Shown: positions 43,067-51,543, numbered from the stretch's first letter. The stretch: DNA of 64,000 nt from an uncultured Eubacterium sp. (GCA_947385775.1 CANDMI010000002.1:1-64000); one strand, 5' to 3'. Made by a program: numbers and translations. Notes: generated by a model from the sequence alone, not told the origin.

Positions 43067-43100
43067 TGTATAATTATACAAAAATTCGTAAATAATGCAT
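43067..43100. promoter_or_regulatory. ArgR operator (tandem ARG boxes)
   Basis: TGTATAATTATACA (43067-43080) is a perfect palindrome fitting the ARG-box consensus TGNATWWWWATNCA as I recall it. A weaker box, CGTAAATAATGCAT, lies at 43087-43100. The spacing is typical for an ArgR hexamer bridging two boxes. They sit just upstream of the argC promoter. Confidence 0.75.
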
Positions 43101-43107
43101 AAAACCC

Positions 43108-43136
43108 TTGTACTTTTGGCGTATTTATATTACTAT
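43108..43136 (+). promoter_or_regulatory. Promoter of argC operon
   Basis: TTGTAC (43108-43113), 17-bp spacer, TACTAT (43131-43136), directly downstream of the ARG boxes; the leader to argC is about 130 nt. Confidence 0.6.
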
Positions 43137-43273
43137 TAATCAGGTATAAGCATGGAGCCGAAAAAACAGCCGTAAGCAAACTGTAATCAAAGTAAAATAA
43201 GAAGGCGGTTTAAGCAAAACAGGCAAGACAACAAAGAAAACGTAAAGCGACAAATAAAACAGAGGTGGGATTT

Positions 43274-44329
43274 ATGATAAAAGCAGGGATTATAGGCGCG
43301 ACTGGCTATGCGGGCGCGGAGCTGGTAAGGCTTCTAGCGGGGCATAAGCAGGTAGAGGTGATTTGGCTTGGTTCGAAAAGCTACACCGGACAGACGTATA
43401 CAGACATTTACCAGAACATGAATGAAATCGTAGAAGGGGAATGTCAGGATGATAATATCGAAAAGCTTGCAAAACAGGCGGATGTTATATTTACGGCGAC
43501 TCCCCAGGGATTTTTGGCGTCCGTTCTTTTAAAAGAGCATTTGGAGCAGGCAAAGTTTATAGACTTAAGCGCGGATTATCGTCTAAAAGACGTAAAGGTT
43601 TATGAAAAATGGTATAAAATCGAGCACAAGTCCCCGCAGTTTTTAGAAGAAGCGGTGTACGGGCTGTGCGAGATCAACCGCAGCCAGGTGAAAGGCGCAA
43701 GGCTTATTGCAAATCCGGGGTGTTATACGACCTGTTCGATTTTAACGGCGTATCCCCTTGTAAAAGAAGGTCTGATAGACCCGTCTACATTAATTGTGGA
43801 CGCAAAAAGCGGGACCTCCGGGGCGGGCCGTGGCGCGAAGGCAGACAATCTATTTTGCGAGGTAAATGAAAATATGAAAGCGTATGGGGTCACGACCCAC
43901 AGACATACGCCGGAAATCGAGGAGCAGCTTGGGATTGCGGCTGGGAAAGAGGTGCGCATCAGCTTTACGCCCCATTTAGCCCCGATGAACCGCGGCATTT
44001 TGGTGACAGAATACGCTTCCCTTGTGAAAAAATCGGATGGAAGCCTGCCGTCGGAAGAAGAAATCCGAAGCGTTTACGAGCGGCGCTATGGCAAGGAGCG
44101 GTTTGTGCGTGTGCTAAAGCCGGGGGTCTGCCCGCAGACAAAGTGGGTTGAGGGCAGCAATTTCGTAGATATTAATTTTAAAGTGGACGAGCGCACCGGA
44201 CGGGTTATTATGATGGGGGCGTTAGATAACCTGGTAAAGGGCGCGGCAGGGCAGGCGGTGCAAAATATGAACCTGCTGTTTGGGTTTCCGGAAGAGGAAT
44301 GGCTGGACTATACGCCGCTGTTTCCATAA
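43274..44329 (+). CDS. argC: N-acetyl-gamma-glutamyl-phosphate reductase
   Basis: 351 aa from ATG 43274; the GTG at 43265 lies inside the ribosome site GAGGTG. NADP-binding GIIGATGYAGAELVRLL at the N-terminus; catalytic Cys in ANPGCYTTCSI; His in GVTTHRHTPEIEEQL and HLAPMNRGI. Third step of arginine synthesis. First gene of an ArgR-controlled operon with GNAT, argB and argD. Confidence 0.97.
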   Translation: MIKAGIIGATGYAGAELVRLLAGHKQVEVIWLGSKSYTGQTYTDIYQNMNEIVEGECQDDNIEKLAKQADVIFTATPQGFLASVLLKEHLEQAKFIDLSADYRLKDVKVYEKWYKIEHKSPQFLEEAVYGLCEINRSQVKGARLIANPGCYTTCSILTAYPLVKEGLIDPSTLIVDAKSGTSGAGRGAKADNLFCEVNENMKAYGVTTHRHTPEIEEQLGIAAGKEVRISFTPHLAPMNRGILVTEYASLVKKSDGSLPSEEEIRSVYERRYGKERFVRVLKPGVCPQTKWVEGSNFVDINFKVDERTGRVIMMGALDNLVKGAAGQAVQNMNLLFGFPEEEWLDYTPLFP

Positions 44330-44394
44330 TAACACCCTAATATACCCGTGCATAGTTCGGCGGGGATATAGGGAAAGCAGAAAGGATACGACAG

Positions 44395-44853
44395 ATGCAG
44401 CAAGGGATAACGGTCAGGGAAATGTGTGAGCAGGACTACGCGCAGGTACATGAATTGTGGACGACGATCCGCGGATTTGGGCTTCGAAGCATTGACGATT
44501 CCAAAGAAGGGGTGGAGCGGTTTTTGCGGCGAAACCCGTCCACAAGCGTTGTGGCGGAATGCGGGGGGCGTATCATCGGCTCGATCCTGTGCGGGCACGA
44601 TGGGAGGCGTGGATGTTTTTATCACGTATGCGTCCATGAGAAATTTCGCAAGCAGGGCATCGGCAAGGAAATGGCGGTATTTGCGATGAAGGCGCTGCAA
44701 AAAGAGCGGATCAACGTGGTTTCGTTGATCGCGTTTCGGGATAACGAGGTGGGAAACCAGTTTTGGAAACGGGTCGGCTGGAAATTCCGTGAGGACTTGA
44801 ACTACTATGATTTTGTATTAAACGATGCAAATATCACAAGGTTTAACAAATAA
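44395..44853 (+). CDS. GNAT acetyltransferase, candidate N-acetylglutamate synthase
   Basis: 152 aa single-domain GNAT. Acetyl-CoA-binding motif A is [20 protein letters not shown], with the Q/RxxGxG/A signature RKQGIGKE. It lies between argC and argB, where argJ or argA functions are normally encoded, and no argJ is present in the operon. It may therefore supply N-acetylglutamate as a short stand-alone synthase. The ending ([19 protein letters not shown]) is usual for small GNATs acting on amines or amino acids. The specific reaction is inferred from context. Confidence 0.78.
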   Translation: MQQGITVREMCEQDYAQVHELWTTIRGFGLRSIDDSKEGVERFLRRNPSTSVVAECGGRIIGSILCGHDGRRGCFYHVCVHEKFRKQGIGKEMAVFAMKALQKERINVVSLIAFRDNEVGNQFWKRVGWKFREDLNYYDFVLNDANITRFNK

Positions 44854-44869
44854 AAAGAGGTGTAGGAAA

Positions 44870-45769
44870 ATGAATGAAGGCATGATGGATGAGGTGTTAA
44901 AAAAGGCGGAGGTTCTAATCGAAGCGCTTCCTTATATACAGCGGTTTAACCGCAAGATCATTGTAGTAAAATACGGCGGCAGCGCAATGAACGACGAAGG
45001 GTTAAAGCACAGCGTAATTGAGGACGTGACGCTGCTGAAACTCGTTGGGTTTAAGCCGATCATCGTGCATGGCGGCGGAAAGGAGATCAGCAAGTGGGTG
45101 GAAAAATCCGGGATGGAGCCGCATTTTGTAAACGGGCTTCGAGTTACGGACGCGCCGACAATGGAAATTGCGGAGATGGTTTTAAACAGGGTAAATAAAT
45201 CCCTGGTACAGTACGTAGAGCAGCTTGGGGTGCTGGCCGTGGGCGTCAGCGGAAAAGACGGCGGTATGCTGAAAGTAAAAAAGAAATACGCGGACGGGGC
45301 GGATATCGGCTTTGTGGGCGATGTGACGGAAGTGAACCCAAAGATTTTATATGACCTGTTGGAAAAGGATTTCCTGCCGATCGTAGCCCCGATTGGCATG
45401 GATCAAGACTATCAGACCTACAACATCAACGCGGACGATGCGGCATGCGCGATCGCCCGGGCGGTATCGGCGGAAAAGCTTGCCTTTTTAACGGATATTG
45501 AGGGAGTCTACCGGGACCCGGACGACCGCTCGACCCTGATATCGGAGCTGACCGTATCCGATGCGAAAAAGCTGATCGCGGACGGGTACATCGGCGGAGG
45601 CATGCTGCCAAAGCTTTCGAATTGTATGGACGCGATCGAGCATGGCGTATCGAGGGTGCATATTTTAGACGGCAGGATCGCCCATTGCCTGCTGCTTGAA
45701 ATATTTACCAATAAGGGGATTGGAACTGCTATTTTGGAGGATAAGGAGACGAAATTTTATCATGGATAA
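44870..45769 (+). CDS. argB: Acetylglutamate kinase
   Basis: 299 aa from ATG 44870 (RBS AGAGGTGTAGG); the in-frame start at 44825 overlaps the GNAT gene. Kinase motifs [31 protein letters not shown] and [11 protein letters not shown] are diagnostic. It has an N-terminal helix ([20 protein letters not shown]) of the kind associated with arginine-sensitive hexameric enzymes. Phosphorylates N-acetylglutamate. Confidence 0.97.
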   Translation: MNEGMMDEVLKKAEVLIEALPYIQRFNRKIIVVKYGGSAMNDEGLKHSVIEDVTLLKLVGFKPIIVHGGGKEISKWVEKSGMEPHFVNGLRVTDAPTMEIAEMVLNRVNKSLVQYVEQLGVLAVGVSGKDGGMLKVKKKYADGADIGFVGDVTEVNPKILYDLLEKDFLPIVAPIGMDQDYQTYNINADDAACAIARAVSAEKLAFLTDIEGVYRDPDDRSTLISELTVSDAKKLIADGYIGGGMLPKLSNCMDAIEHGVSRVHILDGRIAHCLLLEIFTNKGIGTAILEDKETKFYHG

Positions 45770-46973
45770 AACAAAAAAATTGGATAAAAAAGGATACATG
45801 GAAGAAGCGGATCAGGCGCTGTTACATACGTATAATCGTTTCCCTGTGATTTTTGAGCGGGGGTGCGGCGTGCATTTATATGACACCGATGGAAAAGAAT
45901 ACCTGGATTTTGCATCCGGAATCGGCGTAATGGCATTGGGTTATGGCAATGAAGCCTATACCGACGCGCTGAAACGGCAGTTAGACCTGCTTACGCATAC
46001 GTCTAACCTGTATTACAACCTTCCGGTTATAGAAGCGTCGAAAAAGGCGCTCCGCGCATCCGGGCTTGACCGCATCTTTTTTACGAACAGCGGGACGGAA
46101 GCCATTGAGGGAGCGTTAAAGGCGGTGAAAAAATATGCGTTTACAAGGGACGGACATGCAGGGCATGAGGTCATTGCCATGAAAAATTCCTTTCACGGAA
46201 GGAGCTTAGGCGCCCTTTCTGTTACCGGGACGCCTCACTACCAGGAGCCTTTTGAGCCTTTGATCGGCGGGATAAAGTTTGCGGATTTTAACGATTTAGA
46301 AAGCGTAAAAAGCCAGATTACGGAAAAAACCTGCGCCGTTATTATGGAAACGGTGCAGGGCGAGGGCGGCATATATCCGGCAAAGCCGGAGTTTTTGGAA
46401 GGGGTGCGTTCACTCTGCGACGCCCATGACATTTTGCTGATCTTAGACGAGATCCAGTGCGGGATGGGGCGCAGCGGCAGCATGTTTGCGTGGCAGCGTT
46501 ACGGAGTCAAGCCAGACATTATGGCTTTGGCAAAGGCCATCGGATGCGGCGTTCCAGTCGGCGCGTTTTTAATGACGCAGCGCGTAGCCGAAAAGTCCCT
46601 TGCGCCGGGAGACCACGGCACGACCTATGGCGGCAACCCGTTTGTGGGCGCGGCGGTAAGCAAGGTGTTTGATTTATTCGACAGCCTGCATATTTTGGAA
46701 AATGTCAAAGAGGTTTCGGTTTATCTGGAAGCAAAGCTGGATGAGCTTATAAGTAAATACGATTTTTTGACAGAACGCCGCGGCATGGGGCTGATGCAGG
46801 GGGTTGTTTCGAAAAAAAGCGTTGGGGATATTGCGGCTAAGGCGCTGGAAGAAGGGCTGGTTGTGATCACCGCGGGGGCGGATGTGATCCGGCTGCTGCC
46901 GCCGTTGATCATTGTAAAATCGGATGTGGATGAAATGATAAAAAGGCTTCAAAGGGCGTTGGAGCGGTTATAG
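45762..46973 (+). CDS. argD: Acetylornithine aminotransferase
   Basis: 403 aa from ATG 45762, overlapping the argB stop by 8 bp. Class III PLP aminotransferase: [48 protein letters not shown], and the Schiff-base Lys in [15 protein letters not shown]. Converts N-acetylglutamate semialdehyde to acetylornithine. Last gene of the operon. argE, argJ, argF and argH are not in the window. Confidence 0.96.
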   Translation: MDKTKKLDKKGYMEEADQALLHTYNRFPVIFERGCGVHLYDTDGKEYLDFASGIGVMALGYGNEAYTDALKRQLDLLTHTSNLYYNLPVIEASKKALRASGLDRIFFTNSGTEAIEGALKAVKKYAFTRDGHAGHEVIAMKNSFHGRSLGALSVTGTPHYQEPFEPLIGGIKFADFNDLESVKSQITEKTCAVIMETVQGEGGIYPAKPEFLEGVRSLCDAHDILLILDEIQCGMGRSGSMFAWQRYGVKPDIMALAKAIGCGVPVGAFLMTQRVAEKSLAPGDHGTTYGGNPFVGAAVSKVFDLFDSLHILENVKEVSVYLEAKLDELISKYDFLTERRGMGLMQGVVSKKSVGDIAAKALEEGLVVITAGADVIRLLPPLIIVKSDVDEMIKRLQRALERL

Positions 46974-47048
46974 TGGAAAGGAAAGTGCGAAAGATATATT
47001 TATGTAAATCGGGGAAAAAGAAAGAAAATTGAGATAGAGAGTTAAAAG

Positions 47049-47077
47049 AGAGCGGAGCATACAACCGCTCTTTTTTT
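47049..47077. terminator. Intrinsic terminator after argD (bidirectional)
   Basis: AGAGCGG and CCGCTCT stem with a 9-base loop, followed by seven Ts; the reverse strand also has a T-rich tail (CTTTT). It could stop leftward transcripts from the promoter inside invertible element 2 as well. Confidence 0.88.
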
Positions 47078-47264
47078 GTGCGCAGACCCGCATCTGAAAG
47101 TTTGCTGATGACACGCTACGGGACGCGCGGCGAGATATTTCCCTTATTTTCTTACTGTAAATCCCGGCGGCTTGCAGTATACATAAGCTTTAGGAGCTGA
47201 TTTTTGGATACGGATGCGCGGAAAATGCACAAATAGATGGTGGATGTGGATAAGATAACAAAAA

Positions 47265-47290
47265 TTCGTAGAATAAAATACTCTACGAAA
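47265..47290. repeat. Left inverted repeat of invertible element 2
   Basis: 26-bp repeat matching the reverse complement of 47529-47554 with two mismatches. Arms CGTAGAA (47267-47273) and CTCTACG (47281-47287) flank core TAAAATA (47274-47280). Confidence 0.75.
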
Positions 47291-47320
47291 TGTTGCAAAC
47301 TATAAATAAACACTAATTGT

Positions 47321-47348
47321 ATTATAACCATTGCAAAAGAAATGTCAA
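47321..47348 (-). promoter_or_regulatory. Consensus sigma-A promoter inside element 2
   Basis: Reverse strand TTGACA (47343-47348), 16-bp spacer, TATAAT (47321-47326), both perfect. The spacer end GCAATGGT and the downstream ACAATTAG are shared with element 1. It points towards argD's 3' end, where no reverse-strand gene exists. Confidence 0.85.
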
Positions 47349-47493
47349 CCCCTAATTTCGCGGTAATAGCTGGAATCTTGTAATGATCTAAATATGGACA
47401 GCAAATTTTTCATGTCCTTGTCCTTTTTAGAAACACCCGTGAATAAGGTGGTATTTTAGGGTGGTAAGGTGGCAGGATAAATCGGTACGGCAT

Positions 47494-47531
47494 GCCGGGA
47501 TTCAGAATATAAGATGAGTCCCGGCTTTTTT
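47494..47531 (+). terminator. Intrinsic terminator inside element 2
   Basis: GCCGGGATTC and GAGTCCCGGC form a 10-bp stem with one G-T wobble, followed by six Ts that run into the right inverted repeat. In the current orientation it shields loaP from read-through. Confidence 0.88.
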
Positions 47532-47554
47532 CGCAGAGTATTTTACTCTACGAA
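47529..47554. repeat. Right inverted repeat of invertible element 2
   Basis: Arms CGCAGAG (47532-47538) and CTCTACG (47546-47552) flank the core TATTTTA (47539-47545), the exact reverse complement of the left core. Confidence 0.75.
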
Positions 47555-47628
47555 AAAATGTCGGCCGCAAAGACGGGTTTTATGCATATTGGATTGCCGT
47601 CTGGCTGGCAGGATGTAAGGATCTATTC

Positions 47629-48306
47629 ATGGAAAAACAGGGGTATCATTACAGCGTGCTGTTTACCAGGACGGAAAAACAGTCGGAAATGCAAAAAGCC
47701 CTTTCAGCCGCATTCCCGGAAAGCAGGGGGAAGATATTCCTCCCGATGCGGGAGTATTACAGGCGCGACAAAAAAGAAAACAGTGTAAAGCCGTTGTTTC
47801 CCGGATATCTGTTTGTCCATTCTGACATGGGCAGGGAGGAGCTGCATGAGTTTTTGCTGGAGCAAAGGGGAAAGGTCGCATCCTTTCTAAAAGAGCTTGG
47901 CAGGTCTGACCGGGATTCGTCAGAAAGACAGCACTATGCACAAGGGCAGAGTTATCCCGAAGAGAATGCGGCGGTTGACCTGACCGAAGAGGAAAGCGGT
48001 TTTTTGGATACGGTATTAGACAAGGATGGGATTCAGCGGATGTCCGCGGGCTACCGGGAAAGTAATGGGAAGCTCACAGTCATGGAAGGCCCGCTTGTGG
48101 CTTACGCCAGCCGTATCGTGAAAGTGGACAGGCATGAGAGGGCCGCATACTTGAATTTAAAATTTCGGGAAATCGATATCGTGGCCGGACTTGAAGTCAG
48201 GCCGAAAAGCTATTATTGCCCGGATGGAAAAGACGTTCCAGTGGCGCTTAGCGATGGGACGGAAGTGGATTTAATGGAATTGAAAAAAAGGATGATGGAA
48301 GGGTAG
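47629..48306 (+). CDS. LoaP-like NusG paralogue (processive antiterminator)
   Basis: 225 aa. The N-terminal NGN domain is evident (YHYSVLFTRTEKQSEMQKAL, then FLPMREYYRRDKKENSVKPL and FPGYLFVHSDM), with the GYLF/V signature of NusG. The C-terminal KOW domain is KLTVMEGPLVAYASRIVKVD then RHERAAYLNLKF. NusG paralogues at the head of polysaccharide or antibiotic operons in Firmicutes are LoaP proteins, which suppress terminators through long operons. It lies between invertible promoter 2 and the capsule genes, with an intrinsic terminator after it (48450-48481) as a likely target. Confidence 0.85.
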   Translation: MEKQGYHYSVLFTRTEKQSEMQKALSAAFPESRGKIFLPMREYYRRDKKENSVKPLFPGYLFVHSDMGREELHEFLLEQRGKVASFLKELGRSDRDSSERQHYAQGQSYPEENAAVDLTEEESGFLDTVLDKDGIQRMSAGYRESNGKLTVMEGPLVAYASRIVKVDRHERAAYLNLKFREIDIVAGLEVRPKSYYCPDGKDVPVALSDGTEVDLMELKKRMMEG

Positions 48307-48368
48307 TCGGTTTACCGCTCCCTTAGCGGATTTCGGACATAGCGATAGCAGAGTGCGGGGCGTTATAC

Positions 48369-48400
48369 GCCGCGTGTATGGCGAAGCTATGCCTAAAATG
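48369..48400 (+). promoter_or_regulatory. Possible LoaP-recognition hairpins in the leader
   Basis: Within the 196-nt loaP-to-DegT interval, GGCG-TTATA-CGCC forms a small hairpin and a second weaker stem involves ATGGCGAAGCTAT. LoaP is known to need an RNA hairpin element upstream of the controlled terminator; this is the only structured candidate I see. Confidence 0.3.
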
Positions 48401-48449
48401 GTTGCGACAGCAATGAGACATTTGGAATAAACAGATAAGATGAGTCTTT

Positions 48450-48481
48450 GCGGCGTGGGGTTTCCACGCTGCTTTTTATTT
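48450..48481 (+). terminator. Intrinsic terminator between loaP and capsule genes
   Basis: GCGGCGTGG and CCACGCTGC form a 9-bp stem (one wobble) with a 5-base loop, then TTTTTATTT. It would stop transcription just before the first capsule gene unless antitermination occurs. Confidence 0.85.
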
Positions 48482-48502
48482 ACTGGAAAAGGGGGTTCTG
48501 GA

Positions 48503-49897
48503 ATGACAGAGCTTGCGGCCAAATGCATAAGGGAGGAGCCAAGGTTTTCAGGGCTTAAAAAATTTAACCATAAAATATGGCTTTCTTCCCCTACGATGCA
48601 TGGGGAAGAATTGGAATATATGGCAAAGGCATATAAAACCAACTGGATGTCCACTGTCGGAGCGAATATTGATGAACTGGAACAGCTAGTGGCAAAGTAT
48701 GCTGGGGTAAAACATGCGATAGCGTTAAGCTGCGGGACGGCGGCTATCCATCTTGCCGTCAAACTCGCGGCGGAAAGGCTTTACGGGAGCAGCAGTGGTA
48801 TTTCCACGCCAAACGGTCTTGGGGCGGGCGGGAGCCTTTTTGGGAAAAGGGTGTTTTGTTCAGATCTTACATTTGCGGCGACGGCAAACCCCATTGTTTA
48901 CGAGGGCGGCGAGCCAGTCTTTATTGACGCGTCGCCGGATGACTGGAATATGGACCCGCAGGCGTTGGAGGTTGCCTTTCAAAAATACCCGGATGTAAAG
49001 CTTGTGGTGTTCGCCCACCTTTACGGTTTTCCAGGACAGATTGACGAGATAAAACGGATATGTGAAAGGCATGGGGCGTTGCTCATTGAGGACGCGGCGG
49101 AAAGCCTTGGGGCGAAATACAAAGGGAGGCCGACAGGGGGATTTGGTGATTATGGCATATTCAGTTTTAATGGGAACAAGATTATTACGGGCAGTTGTGG
49201 CGGTATGCTGATTACCAATGATTGGCATAGTGCAGCAAAAGCAAGAAAATGGTCGACACAAAGCCGCGAGGACGCGCCATGGTATCAGCATGAAGAACTT
49301 GGCTACAATTATCGAATGAGCAACGTGGTCGCAGGGATTGTGCTTGGACAGTGGGGATACTTAGAAGCGCATGTTGCAGAAAAAAAGCGCATTTATGATT
49401 TTTATACAGACAGATTGAAACCGCTTGGGGTGGAATTAAACCCGTATGATGCAGAAGCGTCAGAACCGAACTATTGGCTATCCTGTATGTGTTTGGATAA
49501 AAATAGCCAGTGCGCGATGACAAGGTCAGATAAATCTTATACTTATGAAGATGTGCATGGCAGGACTTGCCCGATGGAGGTATTAGGGGCTTTGGAAGCG
49601 TTTTCAGCGGAAGGGCGTCCGGTATGGAAACCGATGCATTTACAGCCGATGTTTTGCAATCATGAGTTTATCAGCGTGGACGGCGGGCGACGGACGTTTG
49701 ATGGATGTTTCGGAGGTCGGTTGTTGGAACGTATAGAGGAAAGCGGGAGGTTGTTTGGAAATGGGGTTTGCTTGCCATCTGACATAAAAATGACGGAAGA
49801 AGAGCAAGAGCGGGTGGTTGAGATCATATATGCGTGTTTCAGCGAGCGGGATTTTGAAAGGATGGATACTGCAAGGCACAGGTTTTTGCCAGCATGA
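48503..49897 (+). CDS. DegT/DnrJ/EryC1 aminotransferase (PglE/EpsN-like)
   Basis: 464 aa from ATG 48503, where AAAGGGGG precedes it; the upstream in-frame GTG/TTG region lies in the terminator. Sugar aminotransferase motifs: WLSSPTMHGEELEYMAKAYK, NWMSTVGANIDELE, ALSCGTAAIHLAV, EDAAESLGAKY, and FSFNGNKIITGSCGGML with the PLP lysine. It probably converts a UDP-4-keto-6-deoxy-HexNAc to the 4-amino sugar, which the PglC- and PglD-like genes that follow would then use. Confidence 0.92.
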   Translation: MTELAAKCIREEPRFSGLKKFNHKIWLSSPTMHGEELEYMAKAYKTNWMSTVGANIDELEQLVAKYAGVKHAIALSCGTAAIHLAVKLAAERLYGSSSGISTPNGLGAGGSLFGKRVFCSDLTFAATANPIVYEGGEPVFIDASPDDWNMDPQALEVAFQKYPDVKLVVFAHLYGFPGQIDEIKRICERHGALLIEDAAESLGAKYKGRPTGGFGDYGIFSFNGNKIITGSCGGMLITNDWHSAAKARKWSTQSREDAPWYQHEELGYNYRMSNVVAGIVLGQWGYLEAHVAEKKRIYDFYTDRLKPLGVELNPYDAEASEPNYWLSCMCLDKNSQCAMTRSDKSYTYEDVHGRTCPMEVLGALEAFSAEGRPVWKPMHLQPMFCNHEFISVDGGRRTFDGCFGGRLLERIEESGRLFGNGVCLPSDIKMTEEEQERVVEIIYACFSERDFERMDTARHRFLPA

Positions 49898-49930
49898 AAT
49901 TTAGTTATAGAAAGGCAGTATGGCAGTGTT

Positions 49931-50644
49931 ATGAAAAAGTGCATAAAGCTAGTCTGGGGCATCAGTGGAATCAGTGTTGTTGCAGGGATGGCGGCTTTTA
50001 TCATAGACAGGATGGGGAGGGTTGAAACGGCAAGCCATAAACCATACGGGAACTATGAAAAGTATGTGAAAAGGCCGCTGGATGTTGTTTTTAGCGTCGG
50101 GGCGTTGATCGCATTGAGTCCCGTGATGGTAGTAACAGCGATATTAGTCAGGGTGAAACTTGGCGCACCTGTCATCTTTAGGCAGAAGCGGGTAGGATTG
50201 GACAGCAAGGTTTTTACCATTTGTAAGTTTAGGACGATGCGGGATGGCGAAGGGACGGACGCAGAACGGCTCACTGACTTTGGAAGGAAGTTAAGGTCTG
50301 CGAGCATCGACGAACTGCCAGAACTTTTAAATATTATAAAAGGCGATATGAGTATCATTGGTCCAAGGCCGTTATTGGTGGAGTACCTGCCGAGATATTC
50401 GGAACGCCAATCACACCGCCATGATGTAAGGCCGGGATTGACAGGATTGGCTCAGGTAGGTGGACGGAACGCGCTTTCCTGGGATGAGAAGTTCGAGAAT
50501 GATTTGGAATATGCAGGGCGCATTACGTTCTTAGGGGATGTGGCAATCTTTATAAAAACAGTTATGACGGTATTAAAGCGTGAGGGCATAAACGTCGATG
50601 GAGAAATTACAATGCCTAAGTTTACAGGAAGTGAAAAAGGATAA
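49931..50644 (+). CDS. Undecaprenyl-phosphate sugar phosphotransferase (PglC/EpsL-like)
   Basis: 237 aa. An extra N-terminal hydrophobic segment precedes the re-entrant membrane helix (KRPLDVVFSVGALIALSPVM). Catalytic region IFRQKRVGLDSKVFTICKFR, the SIDELPELLNIIKGDMSIIG segment with the Asp-Glu dyad, then RPGLTGLAQVGGRNALSWDE. It starts the lipid-linked repeat unit by transferring phospho-sugar to undecaprenyl phosphate at the inner membrane face. It is followed 7 bp later by the acetyltransferase. Confidence 0.93.
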   Translation: MKKCIKLVWGISGISVVAGMAAFIIDRMGRVETASHKPYGNYEKYVKRPLDVVFSVGALIALSPVMVVTAILVRVKLGAPVIFRQKRVGLDSKVFTICKFRTMRDGEGTDAERLTDFGRKLRSASIDELPELLNIIKGDMSIIGPRPLLVEYLPRYSERQSHRHDVRPGLTGLAQVGGRNALSWDEKFENDLEYAGRITFLGDVAIFIKTVMTVLKREGINVDGEITMPKFTGSEKG

Positions 50645-50650
50645 GGCCAT

Positions 50651-51286
50651 ATGAAAGATTTGTTGATAATCGGTGCGGGAGGTTGCGGGAGGGAAGTCCT
50701 TCAATGGGTCAAGGATATAAATGAAGTTCAGCCCGTTTGGAATATTAAAGGCTTTTTGGATGACAATCTCAATGCCCTAAATGGGATGGAATCAGATTAC
50801 ATAATTATTAGTACGGTAAAGGATTATGTAGTGGAGAAAAATGATGTATTTACCTGCCCTATAGGGAACAGCAAGATCCGAAAAAAGATTGTTAGACGTA
50901 TTCAGTCGAAAGGTGGGGAGTTTGTTTCCATCATTCATCCAACAGCGATCATTGCCGATACTGTAAAACTTGGCAGGGCGGAAATCATATATCCCTATAC
51001 TGTTATTTCAGATAATGTTAAGATGGGGGATGGCTGCATCATCAATATGCATTCATCCATAGGCCATAATTCCGTTTTAGGCGAATATTGCACGATCAGC
51101 GCGCACTGCGATGTGACAGGGGGATGCAATGTTTCCGATAACGTGTTTATGGGAAGCGGTGCAAGGATCATTCCTGGGCTAAACGTTGGTGAAGGAGCTT
51201 TTATATGCGCGGGAAGTGCAGTGATGATAAATATCAAGTCTGGGATGAAGGTAATTGGAATACCGGCGCGGAAAGCGGGGTTCTAA
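50651..51286 (+). CDS. PglD-like sugar N-acetyltransferase
   Basis: 211 aa, same architecture as 10752-11363: N-terminal LLIIGAGGCGREVLQWVKDI, then hexapeptide repeats with NMHSSIGHNSVLGEYCTISA (catalytic-type His) and a closing KVIGIPARKAGF. With the PglE- and PglC-like genes it forms a bacillosamine-type trio, supplying a 4-acetamido priming sugar. The homologue behind invertible promoter 1 may act on the same or a related sugar. Confidence 0.9.
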   Translation: MKDLLIIGAGGCGREVLQWVKDINEVQPVWNIKGFLDDNLNALNGMESDYIIISTVKDYVVEKNDVFTCPIGNSKIRKKIVRRIQSKGGEFVSIIHPTAIIADTVKLGRAEIIYPYTVISDNVKMGDGCIINMHSSIGHNSVLGEYCTISAHCDVTGGCNVSDNVFMGSGARIIPGLNVGEGAFICAGSAVMINIKSGMKVIGIPARKAGF

Positions 51287-51291
51287 ATCAA

Positions 51292-51536
51292 ACTGGCCAG
51301 ACAAGGCTTCGAATATGAAAGCGATCGAGCGAAGGTTAAAGAGGACGCTGTTAAAACGCAGATGAATCAGGGGCAAGCCAAAAGGCATCACATAGGGGCG
51401 TCGGCGGTTGATTTTGTTTGAAGTAGTTGTCAGTGATAGGGGAAGCAAGGCATACAGTCTGAATCTGGCGAAAGACGTGGGAACTGTGGTCCCGTACCAA
51501 TCGGTGATATTTAACGGACAGGCGGAAAAGTTGTGA
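51292..51536 (+). pseudogene. Decayed coding remnant at the cassette junction
   Basis: Two overlapping forward frames read like one protein broken by a frameshift near 51420: ...KLARQGFEYESDRAKVKEDA then VKTQMNQGQAKRHHIGASAV, continued in the next frame by EVVVSDRGSKAYSLNLAKDV then GTVVPYQSVIFNGQAEKL and a stop. No start codon with RBS. Family not recognised. It lies exactly where base composition becomes AT-richer. Confidence 0.4.
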
Positions 51537-51543
51537 TCAGAAG

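Larger units (their letters stand above)
47265..47554. promoter_or_regulatory. Predicted invertible promoter element 2 (OFF orientation)
   Basis: A 290-bp non-coding segment bounded by 26-bp inverted repeats immediately upstream of the LoaP-like gene and capsule operon. It has the same internal plan as element 1: leftward consensus promoter near the left end (47321-47348) and rightward-facing terminator at the right end (47494-47531). Flipping would direct the promoter into loaP. The interior is otherwise diverged from element 1 except near the promoter and a GGTGGCAG stretch. Confidence 0.72.

Noticed and set aside
42820..43179. Reverse-strand open frame of up to 119 codons upstream of argG
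   Set aside because: The middle (GLSKEKATYLANMYARKYN) looks protein-like, but the frame has no plausible start with RBS. It overlaps the argG promoter and ARG boxes, and its ends are clearly non-coding. At most an old remnant.
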